Position numbers and translations under genes: made by a program. From the NCBI RefSeq assembly GCF_029872155.1, contig NZ_JARXLA010000002.1, positions 682,001 through 746,000 of the forward strand: a DNA stretch of 64,000 bases, in the 5' to 3' direction. This document shows, piece after piece, positions 51,093 through 59,137 of the stretch (its first letter is position 1; every line of letters starts with the position of its first letter). Below the pieces are notes generated by a model that was not told the DNA's origin, did no database searches, and worked only from the letters and a program-made list of their open reading frames with translations. The stretch comes from Hyphomicrobium sp. D-2 (GTDB taxonomy: Bacteria > Pseudomonadota > Alphaproteobacteria > Rhizobiales > Hyphomicrobiaceae).

Positions 51093-51467
51093 ATGCTCGT
51101 CACTATGCTGAGGTGCAAGCTGCACCGGGCCACCGTTACGGAATGCGACCTGCATTATCAGGGTTCGCTGAAGATCGACGCCGACCTCATTGCAGCCGCC
51201 GGCCTGCTGCTGAACGAACGCATTGAGGTCTACAACATCGACAACGGCCAGCGCTTCTCCACTTACGTGATTGAAGGGCCAGCCGGCAGCGGTGTCATCG
51301 GTCTCAACGGCGCGGCGGCGCGTATGGCGTGCAACGGCGACAAGATCATCATCTGCGCCTATGGGCAGCTCGATCTTGAGCAGGCCAAAAACCATCACCC
51401 GCAGATTGTCCTGCTGGGCGAAGGCAACAAGATCACGGGTGTGACGGACAGCCCGTCGGCCGATTAG
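51093..51467 (+). CDS. panD: Aspartate 1-decarboxylase
   Basis: Makes beta-alanine for pantothenate. The pro-enzyme self-cleaves at G24-S25 (LHYQGSLKID); the resulting pyruvoyl group is the cofactor. GFNG-like substrate site: GVIGLNGAAARMA. Length 124 residues is typical. The preceding SnoaL-like gene is probably cotranscribed; panBC genes are not in the window. Confidence 0.97.
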   Translation: MLVTMLRCKLHRATVTECDLHYQGSLKIDADLIAAAGLLLNERIEVYNIDNGQRFSTYVIEGPAGSGVIGLNGAAARMACNGDKIIICAYGQLDLEQAKNHHPQIVLLGEGNKITGVTDSPSAD

Positions 51468-51499
51468 GCTGCTCCACCGCACCGCATGAAGCTGATGCC

Positions 51500-51539
51500 A
51501 AATCGCTCCGGGCTGATAAAGTCCGGGGCGATTTGTCTT
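51500..51539 (+). terminator. Terminator of panD
   Basis: Arms AAATCGCTCCGG and CCGGGGCGATTT (one mismatch) with a 10-11 base loop, and a TGTCTTT tail. Confidence 0.7.
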
Positions 51540-51547
51540 TCACCCGT

Positions 51548-51653
51548 CAGAGCACGATGGCTTTGCTCACAATCGCAATGCGGCTCTGGCCAATGATTTG
51601 GACCGATCATTCACGCTTCCGACCGATAGGCCGCGAAGCGATCATGGTCCGGA
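51548..51653. repeat. Dispersed ~100-bp inverted repeat, copy 3
   Basis: CAGAGCACGATGGC at one end and GCGAAGCGATCATGGTCCGGAG at the other; ends match copies 1 and 2 at the GCGATCATGGTC stretch. It ends 10 bases before the GNAT gene, so its promoter or leader may run through it. Confidence 0.5.
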
Positions 51654-51662
51654 GAACCTGAA

Positions 51663-52253
51663 ATGGCGCTTGAAGTGAAATCCCTCACCGGCCAACAGCT
51701 GCACGACGTGCTGCCGGCTTTGGCGCGGTTGCGCATCATCGTGTTTCGCGATTGGCCGTATCTGTATGATGGCACGCTGGAATACGAAGAGAAGTATCTG
51801 GCCCAGTTCGCCGCTGCGCCCGGCGCGGTGTGCATCATTGCACAGGATGGCGATGAGATCGTTGGCGCCTCAACGGCCGCGCCGATGATCGAGCACGCCG
51901 ATGAATTCGCCGAGCCGTTCGAGAAGGCCGGCTTCGACCTCAACAAGATCTTTTACTGCGGCGAATCCGTGCTGCTGAAATCGCATCGCGGTCATGGCCT
52001 CGGCCACGCGTTCTTCGATGGTCGCGAGGCGCACGCGCGCAAGCTCGGCGGCTTCACGCACTCCACGTTCTGTCGCGTGGTGCGCCCGGACGATCATCCG
52101 CTGAAGCCGGCCGATTATCTGCCGCTCGACGGCTTCTGGAAGAAGCGCGGCTACGCGCAGGTCGACGGTCTGGTTGCCACCTACGACTGGAAGGACGTCG
52201 ACCAGACGGAAGAAACAACGCACCAGATGCAGTTCTGGATGAAGCCGCTGTGA
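51663..52253 (+). CDS. GNAT-family N-acetyltransferase
   Basis: Acetyl-CoA-dependent acyltransferase of unknown substrate. The core has the GNAT acetyl-CoA loop (SHRGHGLGHAFFDGREAHARK) and a conserved C-terminal strand (FWKKRGYAQVD). The length of 196 residues fits. It is followed within 70 bases by a nitrilase-family gene, a pair that may work on one substrate. Confidence 0.83.
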   Translation: MALEVKSLTGQQLHDVLPALARLRIIVFRDWPYLYDGTLEYEEKYLAQFAAAPGAVCIIAQDGDEIVGASTAAPMIEHADEFAEPFEKAGFDLNKIFYCGESVLLKSHRGHGLGHAFFDGREAHARKLGGFTHSTFCRVVRPDDHPLKPADYLPLDGFWKKRGYAQVDGLVATYDWKDVDQTEETTHQMQFWMKPL

Positions 52254-52322
52254 TGCAGCACGCCGATCCGATTGCGCGCGCGATCATCCCTCCGTTGCAA
52301 CGCCTGAAACTTTGAGAATGTC

Positions 52323-53231
52323 ATGAGCCTTCGTACCACCCTCAAGGCTGCCAGCGCGCAGTATCCAATCGGCCAGCCCGCCAATCTTGACGAATGGCGC
52401 CACAAGATTGCGGGCTGGGTTGCCAACGGCGCCGCGACCGGCGCTGAAATTCTGGTGTTCCCGGAATATGCCGCCATCGAACAGGCTGCTGCGCTTGGCG
52501 AGCACGTCTACAGCGATCTGGCCGCTACGCTGCATGCGGTTGCGGAGCTTGAGCAGTCGCGCATCGACTTTCATCGCGAACTTGCGATGCGTCACAACGT
52601 TTTCATTCTGGTCGGCAGTGGCCCGTCGCGCAAACCGGATGGCCGCTATGTCAACGCTGCCCCGCTGGTGACGCCAAAAGGCAATGTCGGCGTGCAGGAA
52701 AAGCTGATCATGACGCCGTTTGAGGTCGATTGGGGCATCACTGCCAGCTCCGACGCACGCGTGTTCGACACCGAGATCGGCCGTATCGGCATCAACATTT
52801 GCTACGACAGCGAGTTCCCGCTGCTGGCGCGCGCAATGGTGGAGGCAGGCGCCGAAATCCTGCTCGTGCCATCGTGCACCGAGCGCGTTTCAGGCTATCA
52901 CCGCGTGCGTACCGGTTCGCGCGCGCGCGCGCTGGAAAATCAGATTGCGGCGATTGTCAGCCCTACAGTGGGTGAAGCGCCGTGGTCGCCCGCAGTCGAC
53001 TTCAATTCCGGATCGGCTGGCATTTATGTGCCCGCGGAGCAGACAGTTTCCGACACCGGCGTATTGGTGCAGGGCACGATGAACGCACCGGAATGGGTTG
53101 TCGGCGAGATCGACCTTGCGCGTCTGCGCCATCTCAGAACGTCGGGCGAAATGCGCAACTACTCTGACTGGTCGAACCAGGCTGGCGCTGCATCGCTTTC
53201 CGACAGGGTTGAGGTTATTGCGCTGGCGTAA
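52323..53231 (+). CDS. Carbon-nitrogen hydrolase (nitrilase superfamily)
   Basis: Amidase-type hydrolase. The catalytic triad is Glu in FPEYAA, Lys in EKLIMTPFE and Cys in ICYDSEFPLL. Length 302. The exact substrate is not predictable. The GNAT gene immediately upstream suggests a joint role in small-molecule handling. Confidence 0.9.
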   Translation: MSLRTTLKAASAQYPIGQPANLDEWRHKIAGWVANGAATGAEILVFPEYAAIEQAAALGEHVYSDLAATLHAVAELEQSRIDFHRELAMRHNVFILVGSGPSRKPDGRYVNAAPLVTPKGNVGVQEKLIMTPFEVDWGITASSDARVFDTEIGRIGINICYDSEFPLLARAMVEAGAEILLVPSCTERVSGYHRVRTGSRARALENQIAAIVSPTVGEAPWSPAVDFNSGSAGIYVPAEQTVSDTGVLVQGTMNAPEWVVGEIDLARLRHLRTSGEMRNYSDWSNQAGAASLSDRVEVIALA

Positions 53232-53248
53232 GCAACAGACGCCCGCAA

Positions 53249-53290
53249 AATGCGCCGGGAGAATCTCGTCTCCCGGCGCATTCTTGTTTT
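53249..53290. terminator. Bidirectional terminator between nitrilase and SIMPL genes
   Basis: Perfect 13-bp arms (AATGCGCCGGGAG and CTCCCGGCGCATT) around an 8-base loop. TTCTTGTTTT follows on the plus strand, TTTTGC on the minus strand. Confidence 0.8.
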
Positions 53291-53312
53291 CATACCAGTG
53301 CGCGCGTGGCGA

Positions 53313-54023
53313 CTATTTCAGCGCCCACGTGATGGTGACGCTGGCCTCCAGCGTCTCCGTGCCGCGCTCGATGGGTGCAGCATCGGCCTTCATCGCGCGC
53401 GCCGACATAAACACCGGTCGCGGGCCCTCGCCGCCGCCTTCAGTGATGGTCAGCACCTCGCCCACGGAAGCACCGGCCGCAGCCGCGAACAGCTCTGCCC
53501 GGCGACGCGCATTGGCGACCGCTTCCTTGCGCGCATCGTCCAGCAGCGTTTCGGCCTTGCTGACTTCGAAGTTCAGCCCCGCGCTGCGGTTTGCACCCGC
53601 TGTGACCAGCCGGTCAAAAATATCGCCGAGCTTGTCGAGGTCGCGCACCAGCACCTGCACCTCGTTGCTGACCGTGTAGCCGTCAATGGCAGGCGCTTGC
53701 CCCTCCATCGGCCGTGTGTAGCGGGGCTCGACACGAAACTGCGAAGTCTGGATGTCCTTGGCGTCGATGCCGGCGCCCTTCAGTTCGTCGATCACCTTGC
53801 GCATCGCCGCCGAGTTGACGGTCAGTGCCTCGCGCGCGGTCTTGCCCTCGGCGGTGACGCCGGACGAGATCTGGGCACGGTCCGGCTCAACGGTGACGCT
53901 GCCGCTTGCCGTGACGGTGACAGTACGGCGCGATTTATCGTCATCTGCCTGGGCGCCGGAAGCAAAGCCCAGCAGCGCGAGGCCGGCCATCGCGGGCCGG
54001 AAGTGTGCCGTGAAAAAGCGCAT
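53313..54023 (-). CDS. Secreted SIMPL-domain (DUF541) protein
   Basis: Periplasmic protein of the SIMPL family, which includes BP26-like proteins. A signal peptide (MRFFTAHFRPAMAGLALLGFASGAQA) precedes repeated SIMPL strands: VTVTASGSVTVEPD, DAKDIQTSQFRVEPRY, and GYTVSNEVQVLVRD. Function unclear, perhaps envelope stress. It converges with the nitrilase gene at a shared terminator. Confidence 0.88.
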   Translation of the reverse strand: MRFFTAHFRPAMAGLALLGFASGAQADDDKSRRTVTVTASGSVTVEPDRAQISSGVTAEGKTAREALTVNSAAMRKVIDELKGAGIDAKDIQTSQFRVEPRYTRPMEGQAPAIDGYTVSNEVQVLVRDLDKLGDIFDRLVTAGANRSAGLNFEVSKAETLLDDARKEAVANARRRAELFAAAAGASVGEVLTITEGGGEGPRPVFMSARAMKADAAPIERGTETLEASVTITWALK

Positions 54024-54220
54024 AGTTTCGAACCTTGAGTGATTACGGGGGGTATTTCCGTTGCCGAGGCACCGATCCTGTGTCGACTAACCGAACATAT
54101 GGGACGTTTCGCGACACATAGGACGTTTTGTTGCGCAAATCGTCATCTTGGGGTTTCACCGCGAATTCTGCTATGACGAGCGCGCGCTTCGACTGGCGGC
54201 CGATCGGCCGACCCCAGATC

Positions 54221-54296
54221 GGGCCCGTAGCTCAATGGTTAGAGCTGACGGCTCATAACCGTCTGGTTCCAGGTTCGAATCCTGGCGGGCCCACCA
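54221..54296 (+). tRNA. tRNA with CAT anticodon (Ile2 or elongator Met)
   Basis: Full cloverleaf: 7-bp acceptor GGGCCCG/CGGGCCC, D-arm GCTC/GAGC, anticodon stem GACGG/CCGTC with loop CTCATAA, T arm CCAGG-TTCGAAT-CCTGG, discriminator A and genome-encoded CCA. CAT serves tRNA-Met or, after lysidine modification, tRNA-Ile2. The short D loop (AATGGTTA) and the overall look resemble Ile2 of E. coli, but the sequence alone cannot decide. Confidence 0.93.
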
Positions 54297-54664
54297 TAAT
54301 TCATTGAAATATAACGACCTTTATCGTTTTGCTGCAGATTCGAATCCCGCAGACATTGTCGCTCAGTGTGTTGGTTTGGCTGTGGATTTGTCGTTTCGCA
54401 GCGGGCTGACTGGTGCTTCGAGCCCGAGTATGCCAACCGAACCTATGTTCATGCGGGGAGGTGGGCATCGCTGATTGCGAAAGCTCTTGAGGTCTCAGGG
54501 AGCGCGCGGACACTCGGCTCGATCCGCCACGCACGTCTCCGTGTGCACCTTACCCCGTGCAGATTCCAGCCTAAAACGACAATCGACGCGCCGGCATTTG
54601 CCAGTCTATTTCGGCCATAGAAAAACTCGCCTCTGATGCGCGTTGGAAAGAGATTTTTTTTAAA
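54297..54664. other. 370-base gap downstream of the tRNA
   Basis: A weak AACGA/TCGTT hairpin with TTT (54313-54330) may end the tRNA transcript. At 54334 a TTCGAAT loop flanked by GCAGA and CCCGC looks like a damaged T arm. No gene is supported. Confidence 0.4.
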
Positions 54665-54940
54665 CTACTTTTTCAGTCCCTCTGTAAGCTTGAAGCGAAC
54701 CTCAAGAAATAGCTTGTCAAATTCGATCGTGCTGGTGTCGACTTCCGGTGCGAGAGATCGCACAAGTGATTTTGCCTTCGCGCGAGCTTCGTCTATTTCT
54801 CTACTTACATAGCATTTGTCAGGCTCATATACAGGCTCGCGATCAATTGACTCAAACGATGAGCCTCGAATTATAAGACTTACGATTTCTGAATCCGCGC
54901 AAATCGCATCAAACAACCGCTCTCGCGTTTTTTTTATCAA
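54665..54940 (-). CDS. Hypothetical 91-residue protein in AT-rich segment
   Basis: No family recognised. Charged, mainly helical composition (KTRERLFDAICADSEI; EARAKAKSLVRSL). Base composition is clearly AT-richer than the flanking genes, with codons such as ATA, TTT and AAA. Suggests recent acquisition or an orphan gene. No ribosome binding site is strong. Confidence 0.45.
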   Translation of the reverse strand: MIKKTRERLFDAICADSEIVSLIIRGSSFESIDREPVYEPDKCYVSREIDEARAKAKSLVRSLAPEVDTSTIEFDKLFLEVRFKLTEGLKK

Positions 54941-55127
54941 TTGTTTTCATGCGACTGATCATTTCGAGTTGAACTGGGGTGCATCTATTACTAGCCATTT
55001 CCCTCAGCCCTATTCCAACCCTGATATCTTCATCTCAAACGCACCGGCATTCTCATTTGCGCCGGCGTCGATCAATCCACCTATGGGGCCCGAGTGTGCA
55101 CCTTACGCCACGTCATCCCCCTTATTT

Positions 55128-55448
55128 TTAAATAATTCCGATGCACTCCTGCAAAGTCGGGAACAGGTAGAAAAACATAATGGCTCCCACAACAGAAATC
55201 ACGTTCATAATTCTTTCCCTATTCTCGAAAGAATTCATCTCCGCTTCCAGCTCGCCTATTTCGGCCCTGATCGCTGTCGCGATCTTAAGTCCTCTCAGAG
55301 TGAGCCTTGAGTCGACCCCGTAACGCCGCTTGATAAGCGCAGCCATTCTGATGTTTCTCGATAGCCACCACGCTGTAATTGCAATCCATATCAATGCTAT
55401 TGCAACGGTGGGAGCGTGAATACGAAGAAACTCACTAACTACTTGCAT
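55128..55448 (-). CDS. Hypothetical two-helix membrane protein
   Basis: From ATG 55448 (MQVVSEFLRIHAPT) there is a transmembrane segment (VAIALIWIAITAWWLS), a central charged helical stretch (RAEIGELEAEMNSFENRERI), and a second helix (VISVVGAIMFFYLFPTL). No family recognised. Same AT-rich segment as its neighbour. ATG 55466 is the outer alternative. Confidence 0.5.
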   Translation of the reverse strand: MQVVSEFLRIHAPTVAIALIWIAITAWWLSRNIRMAALIKRRYGVDSRLTLRGLKIATAIRAEIGELEAEMNSFENRERIMNVISVVGAIMFFYLFPTLQECIGII

Positions 55449-55669
55449 TGAAGCAAAGCTCCCCAATCAATGACTGAGCTTGCGATCGACCTTGATTGTT
55501 CGCCTGCAGTGCCTGCAGCCACAATCGAATAATTCTAAGCAGCTCCGGCCTCTCCGAAACTCGCGACCGTTTACCATCTCAGCTCATGTCACCCCCATGT
55601 TGCTGGATAAGCATGGCGCGAGCATTTCGCTGATTGTAATCTCGTACATCTGTCGGGGGCCAGGCTGTC

Positions 55670-56062
55670 ATGCGTTTCTTATTGCTTTCGCTTGCGATCG
55701 TTTTCGCGGCTGGATGCGCTACCATCGTCAAGGGTACGACGCAGATGGTCGCGATAGATACTCCCGGAGCACCAGGTGCCAGTTGCGAGCTGTCCTCGCC
55801 GGCCATTGGCGCTCGGAGCGTGGTGACACCGGCCACGATCGAATTAGACAAGAGCCAGCACAATATCGCTGTGACCTGTCGCAAGCCCTGTTTTCAAGAC
55901 AGCGTGGCGATGATTCCGTCGTATGCGGAAGGCATGGCTGCCGGCAATATCATCGCAGGCGGCGTTATTGGATTGGGCGTGGATGCCGCGACCGGCGCCA
56001 TGAACAAATACGCAGATCGCACCTCCGTAACAATGATCCCCGTGCCAGGTTGTTCGGCCTAG
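55670..56062 (+). CDS. Predicted lipoprotein with PEGA-like start
   Basis: Signal peptide with lipobox AAGC (MRFLLLSLAIVFAAGC) and CATIVKGTTQMVAIDTPGAPGASC, a start shared by many small envelope lipoproteins. The middle has a C-pair (VTCRKPC) and a hydrophobic glycine-rich patch (GNIIAGGVIGLGVD), perhaps membrane-interacting. Function unknown. Confidence 0.7.
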   Translation: MRFLLLSLAIVFAAGCATIVKGTTQMVAIDTPGAPGASCELSSPAIGARSVVTPATIELDKSQHNIAVTCRKPCFQDSVAMIPSYAEGMAAGNIIAGGVIGLGVDAATGAMNKYADRTSVTMIPVPGCSA

Positions 56063-56144
56063 CCGCGCGGCGCTGACGACTGCATTGCGCTGACGACTGG
56101 CAAGAGCAGTCTAGCGCGCCTGACCGAGCCCTCTGTACACTTGG

Positions 56145-57419
56145 CTAGAAGTTGATGATCGCGCCGGTACTCACATAGCGAAAGTCTTCAATGTCGCCGA
56201 GGTTACCGCCGTCAATGTCGACACTTTGCTGCCGGTACTTGACCCATAGCGACATCGAAGCGGCGTCAATCTCCTGCACCACGCCGAAGCCCCAGCGCGT
56301 GAACTCGCTCGATGTCGTACCGGCCAAGAGCGCCGCAGGCGATAACTGATCGAAATACTGGCCATACTCGGCAAAGACGACGCTGTGCCCTTGCTTCAGC
56401 CATTGCCTGCGCACGCCCGCCTTCAGATACCATTGATGCGTGTCAGGCTCCGTGAAGCCTGCAAATGTCGTTTCGCTGTTGTTGTTTTCGGCACCGTAGA
56501 TGCCGTGTGCGAACACGCCAGACGCAAGGTGCTGCAGATAGCCGCCAAGTTGGAAAAACTCCGATTGTTTGCGGAATGATACGGGCGGTGGCTGCGTCTG
56601 CTCGTCCGAGTTGACTGAATAGCCAATGCCAAACGCCATCTTGAAGCCTGCCGCGGTGCCAGTATAACGCCCCGCAATTTCCCAATCGTCATCCTCAGCC
56701 CAACTCGCGGAAACCGAGAAGCCGCCGAACACGGGACTGTCGTAACGCACACCGCTCATCACGATGCCGTCGCAATCGCCGCCCCACGGCCGTTGCTGTG
56801 AATAGCAATATCCGAAGTCACCCCAGCGCAGGTTCGACAGCTGTCCGTTCTGGCGCAGAAAGAACGCGTTGCCGTCGAACAGCACGTAATTGGCAATGAC
56901 CTGTGTTCCAGAAAGATCGGTGAACATTGCCGCGCTTTTAGCCGCCATTGCGTTCTTGCCGACCGATATCTTTCCGAGCGTATCACTGGCGATGTACCAG
57001 TAAGACATCTGGACATTGAGCCCTGTGCCTGCGCTCGGTGCGGTCTGGCTGAGAGCCATGGGATTGCTGTCGAGATCCTGTATGCGCATCAGGTAGCCCG
57101 CCTTCCATCCGGCCGCGATCGTGACCTCGCCGGAGAAGCGAATATTCGACGCCTGCGTCGGCCCCATGTCTGTCACGTAGGCATTCTGTTCTGCGCCGTC
57201 GTCCCAGAACATCACCTGCTTGGCGATGTAACCCGAGATTGTAAGGCTGACCTTCCGATTGCCCTTACGCGCCACCGTCGCCTCCAGTTCAGCGACGCGC
57301 TCTTCAAGATCCGCACAGCAATCGCCGCCGAGATCTGCCGCGTTCACCGTAACGGAAGTGAACCCCACGCCTAACACAACTGATGCCACTGCCGACAACG
57401 CCGTTTTCCGAACTGGCAT
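56145..57419 (-). CDS. Outer-membrane porin, alphaproteobacterial type
   Basis: From ATG 57419 (MPVRKTALSAVASVVLGVGF) a signal peptide, a short coiled stretch (DLEERVAELEATVARKG), then alternating beta strands ending in ...RYVSTGAIINF, with a C-terminal aromatic residue for BAM recognition. The start is preceded by AGGTGGG. The frame opens at 57521 but overlaps the reductase stop. Its place beside the nitrate/nitrite operon suggests passage of nitrate or nitrite, by inference. Confidence 0.85.
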   Translation of the reverse strand: MPVRKTALSAVASVVLGVGFTSVTVNAADLGGDCCADLEERVAELEATVARKGNRKVSLTISGYIAKQVMFWDDGAEQNAYVTDMGPTQASNIRFSGEVTIAAGWKAGYLMRIQDLDSNPMALSQTAPSAGTGLNVQMSYWYIASDTLGKISVGKNAMAAKSAAMFTDLSGTQVIANYVLFDGNAFFLRQNGQLSNLRWGDFGYCYSQQRPWGGDCDGIVMSGVRYDSPVFGGFSVSASWAEDDDWEIAGRYTGTAAGFKMAFGIGYSVNSDEQTQPPPVSFRKQSEFFQLGGYLQHLASGVFAHGIYGAENNNSETTFAGFTEPDTHQWYLKAGVRRQWLKQGHSVVFAEYGQYFDQLSPAALLAGTTSSEFTRWGFGVVQEIDAASMSLWVKYRQQSVDIDGGNLGDIEDFRYVSTGAIINF

Positions 57420-57517
57420 ACCCACCTGCTTACACTCCGCAATTGCTGTATTCCGAACCGACGCAACAACCCAATCCAGCACTGCACCTCCACGGCGCAG
57501 CCCCCGTTGCGCCGGGA

Positions 57518-59137
57518 TCAATAGACGTCCGCCTGATAGCGCGCTGTCTGCTTCAGCGCCGCAACATAGGCCTGCGCGTCCTCACGCGAAGCCTTTCCGT
57601 GCTCTACGACGATGTCGACCAATGCTGCCTCAACATCTCTGGCCATGCGCTTGGCGTCACCGCAGATGTAGAAGTGCGCGCCCTGCTCCAGCCATCGAAA
57701 TAGTTCCGCGCCCTCATCGCGCATTTTGTCCTGCACATAGACCTTGCGATCGCTGTCACGCGACCAAGCCAATGACAGCCTGGTGAGCGTTCCGTCCGCG
57801 CACAAATTGTCGAGTTCGTCCTCGTAAAGGAAGTCAGTGCTACGTCGCTGGTGACCGAAGAACAGCCAAGCCGCACCCGTCGCGGCGGTCGCCTTGCGCT
57901 CCTGCAGAAACGCGCGGAACGGCGCAATGCCGGTGCCCGGCCCGACCATGATGATGGGGCGCGACGTGTCATCCGGGAGCGCAAATCCATGCGCTTTCTG
58001 CACATAGACACGCAGCGATTGGCCAGGTTCGATCCGGTCATCCAGAAAGGTCGAGGCCAAACCCTCGCGCATTCGGCCAGCTATTTCCTGACGCACGGCA
58101 TCGACCGTAAGACATACACGCCCGGGCTCCATCTTCTGCGACGACGAGATCGAATAGAGTCTTGGCTGCAACGGCTCCAGCGCCTCCATGAAGGCTTCCG
58201 GATCGGGATGGATGCCGCGGAATTTTTCGAGCGCACCCAAAACATCGAGCGTCGCCGCATCGCCATCGGGATCATCGCCCTTAGACAGCGCACGCGCCTT
58301 CGCCTTGCGATCGCCGCCAGTGATGTAGGAAATGAGCTCGAATAGGGAATCCGGCGCGGGATAAAGTGACGTGTCGTCGATCAGCGCATCGCGAATGGGC
58401 TTACCTGCGATCGGAAAATCGGCGGGCACAGCCAGCAGATCGAGAATGCTGTCTACCAATGACGGTGCATTCCGCGCATAGACGCCAAGGCTGTCGCCAA
58501 CCTGATAGGTGAGACCGCTAGCACTGAGATCAATCTCGATATGATTGGTGGTTTTTTCCGATCCAACGGCATTGAGCCGCCGTTTGGCGATGAATTGAGC
58601 TTCTACCGGGCATTCGCGCGCATAGCCTGCGCGAACTGAAACAGCCGCGTCGCCCGTCGCTTGCGGCTCGGCGGTTGCGGGATTCGCTTCGGCAACGCCG
58701 CCACCCATTTCCTCGACAAGCGACTTCAGCATCCGAGCAGTTGCCTTGCCGCCGGGTACGCATAGATTGAGACGCCCCTCGGATTGTTGTGCGATAGCGT
58801 CGGCATACTCTTCGCAATTGTATCCGCACTGCCCGCAATCCTGCTGCGCCATGGCCGCCATCATGCGTCGCCGCAGCGGGCGCCCGACAGCAAGCTGCAT
58901 TCGCTCATCAATAGCCATCGCGGGATCGTGCCACGGCACAGCACCGTCATCGCCCGGCACGAGCTGTAAGCCACCAGCGGCAAGCAGAGGTGTGGCGCTG
59001 GCCGGCGCGGGCATGCCCGACACATCGAGCGACAGCAGACCGGCGAAGAAACCGTTTAGCCATGCGCGCTGTTCGATCGTGAACGGCGCCGATTCCGGAA
59101 TGAGTGGCGTAGCAGGCGCCGCCGCATGCAACGTCAT
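57518..59137 (-). CDS. NADPH flavoreductase (CysJ-like FAD/NADPH module) with an N-terminal Fe-S domain
   Basis: Likely electron donor for the adjoining nitrite reductase. The N-terminal segment has a four-cysteine Fe-S motif C101-x2-C104-x3-C108-x17-C126 (QDCGQCGYNCEEYA ... LNLC), replacing the flavodoxin domain of CysJ. The FAD part has RLYSISSS at 326-333, the NADPH part GPGTGIAPFR at 399-408 and ICGDAKRMARDV, and ends RYQADVY like CysJ. ATG overlaps the nirA stop by four bases. Confidence 0.88.
   Translation of the reverse strand: MTLHAAAPATPLIPESAPFTIEQRAWLNGFFAGLLSLDVSGMPAPASATPLLAAGGLQLVPGDDGAVPWHDPAMAIDERMQLAVGRPLRRRMMAAMAQQDCGQCGYNCEEYADAIAQQSEGRLNLCVPGGKATARMLKSLVEEMGGGVAEANPATAEPQATGDAAVSVRAGYARECPVEAQFIAKRRLNAVGSEKTTNHIEIDLSASGLTYQVGDSLGVYARNAPSLVDSILDLLAVPADFPIAGKPIRDALIDDTSLYPAPDSLFELISYITGGDRKAKARALSKGDDPDGDAATLDVLGALEKFRGIHPDPEAFMEALEPLQPRLYSISSSQKMEPGRVCLTVDAVRQEIAGRMREGLASTFLDDRIEPGQSLRVYVQKAHGFALPDDTSRPIIMVGPGTGIAPFRAFLQERKATAATGAAWLFFGHQRRSTDFLYEDELDNLCADGTLTRLSLAWSRDSDRKVYVQDKMRDEGAELFRWLEQGAHFYICGDAKRMARDVEAALVDIVVEHGKASREDAQAYVAALKQTARYQADVY

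Noticed and set aside
54239-54436. A minus-strand frame containing ARIRTWNQ
   Set aside because: This is the well-known false peptide made by reading a tRNA on its complementary strand.
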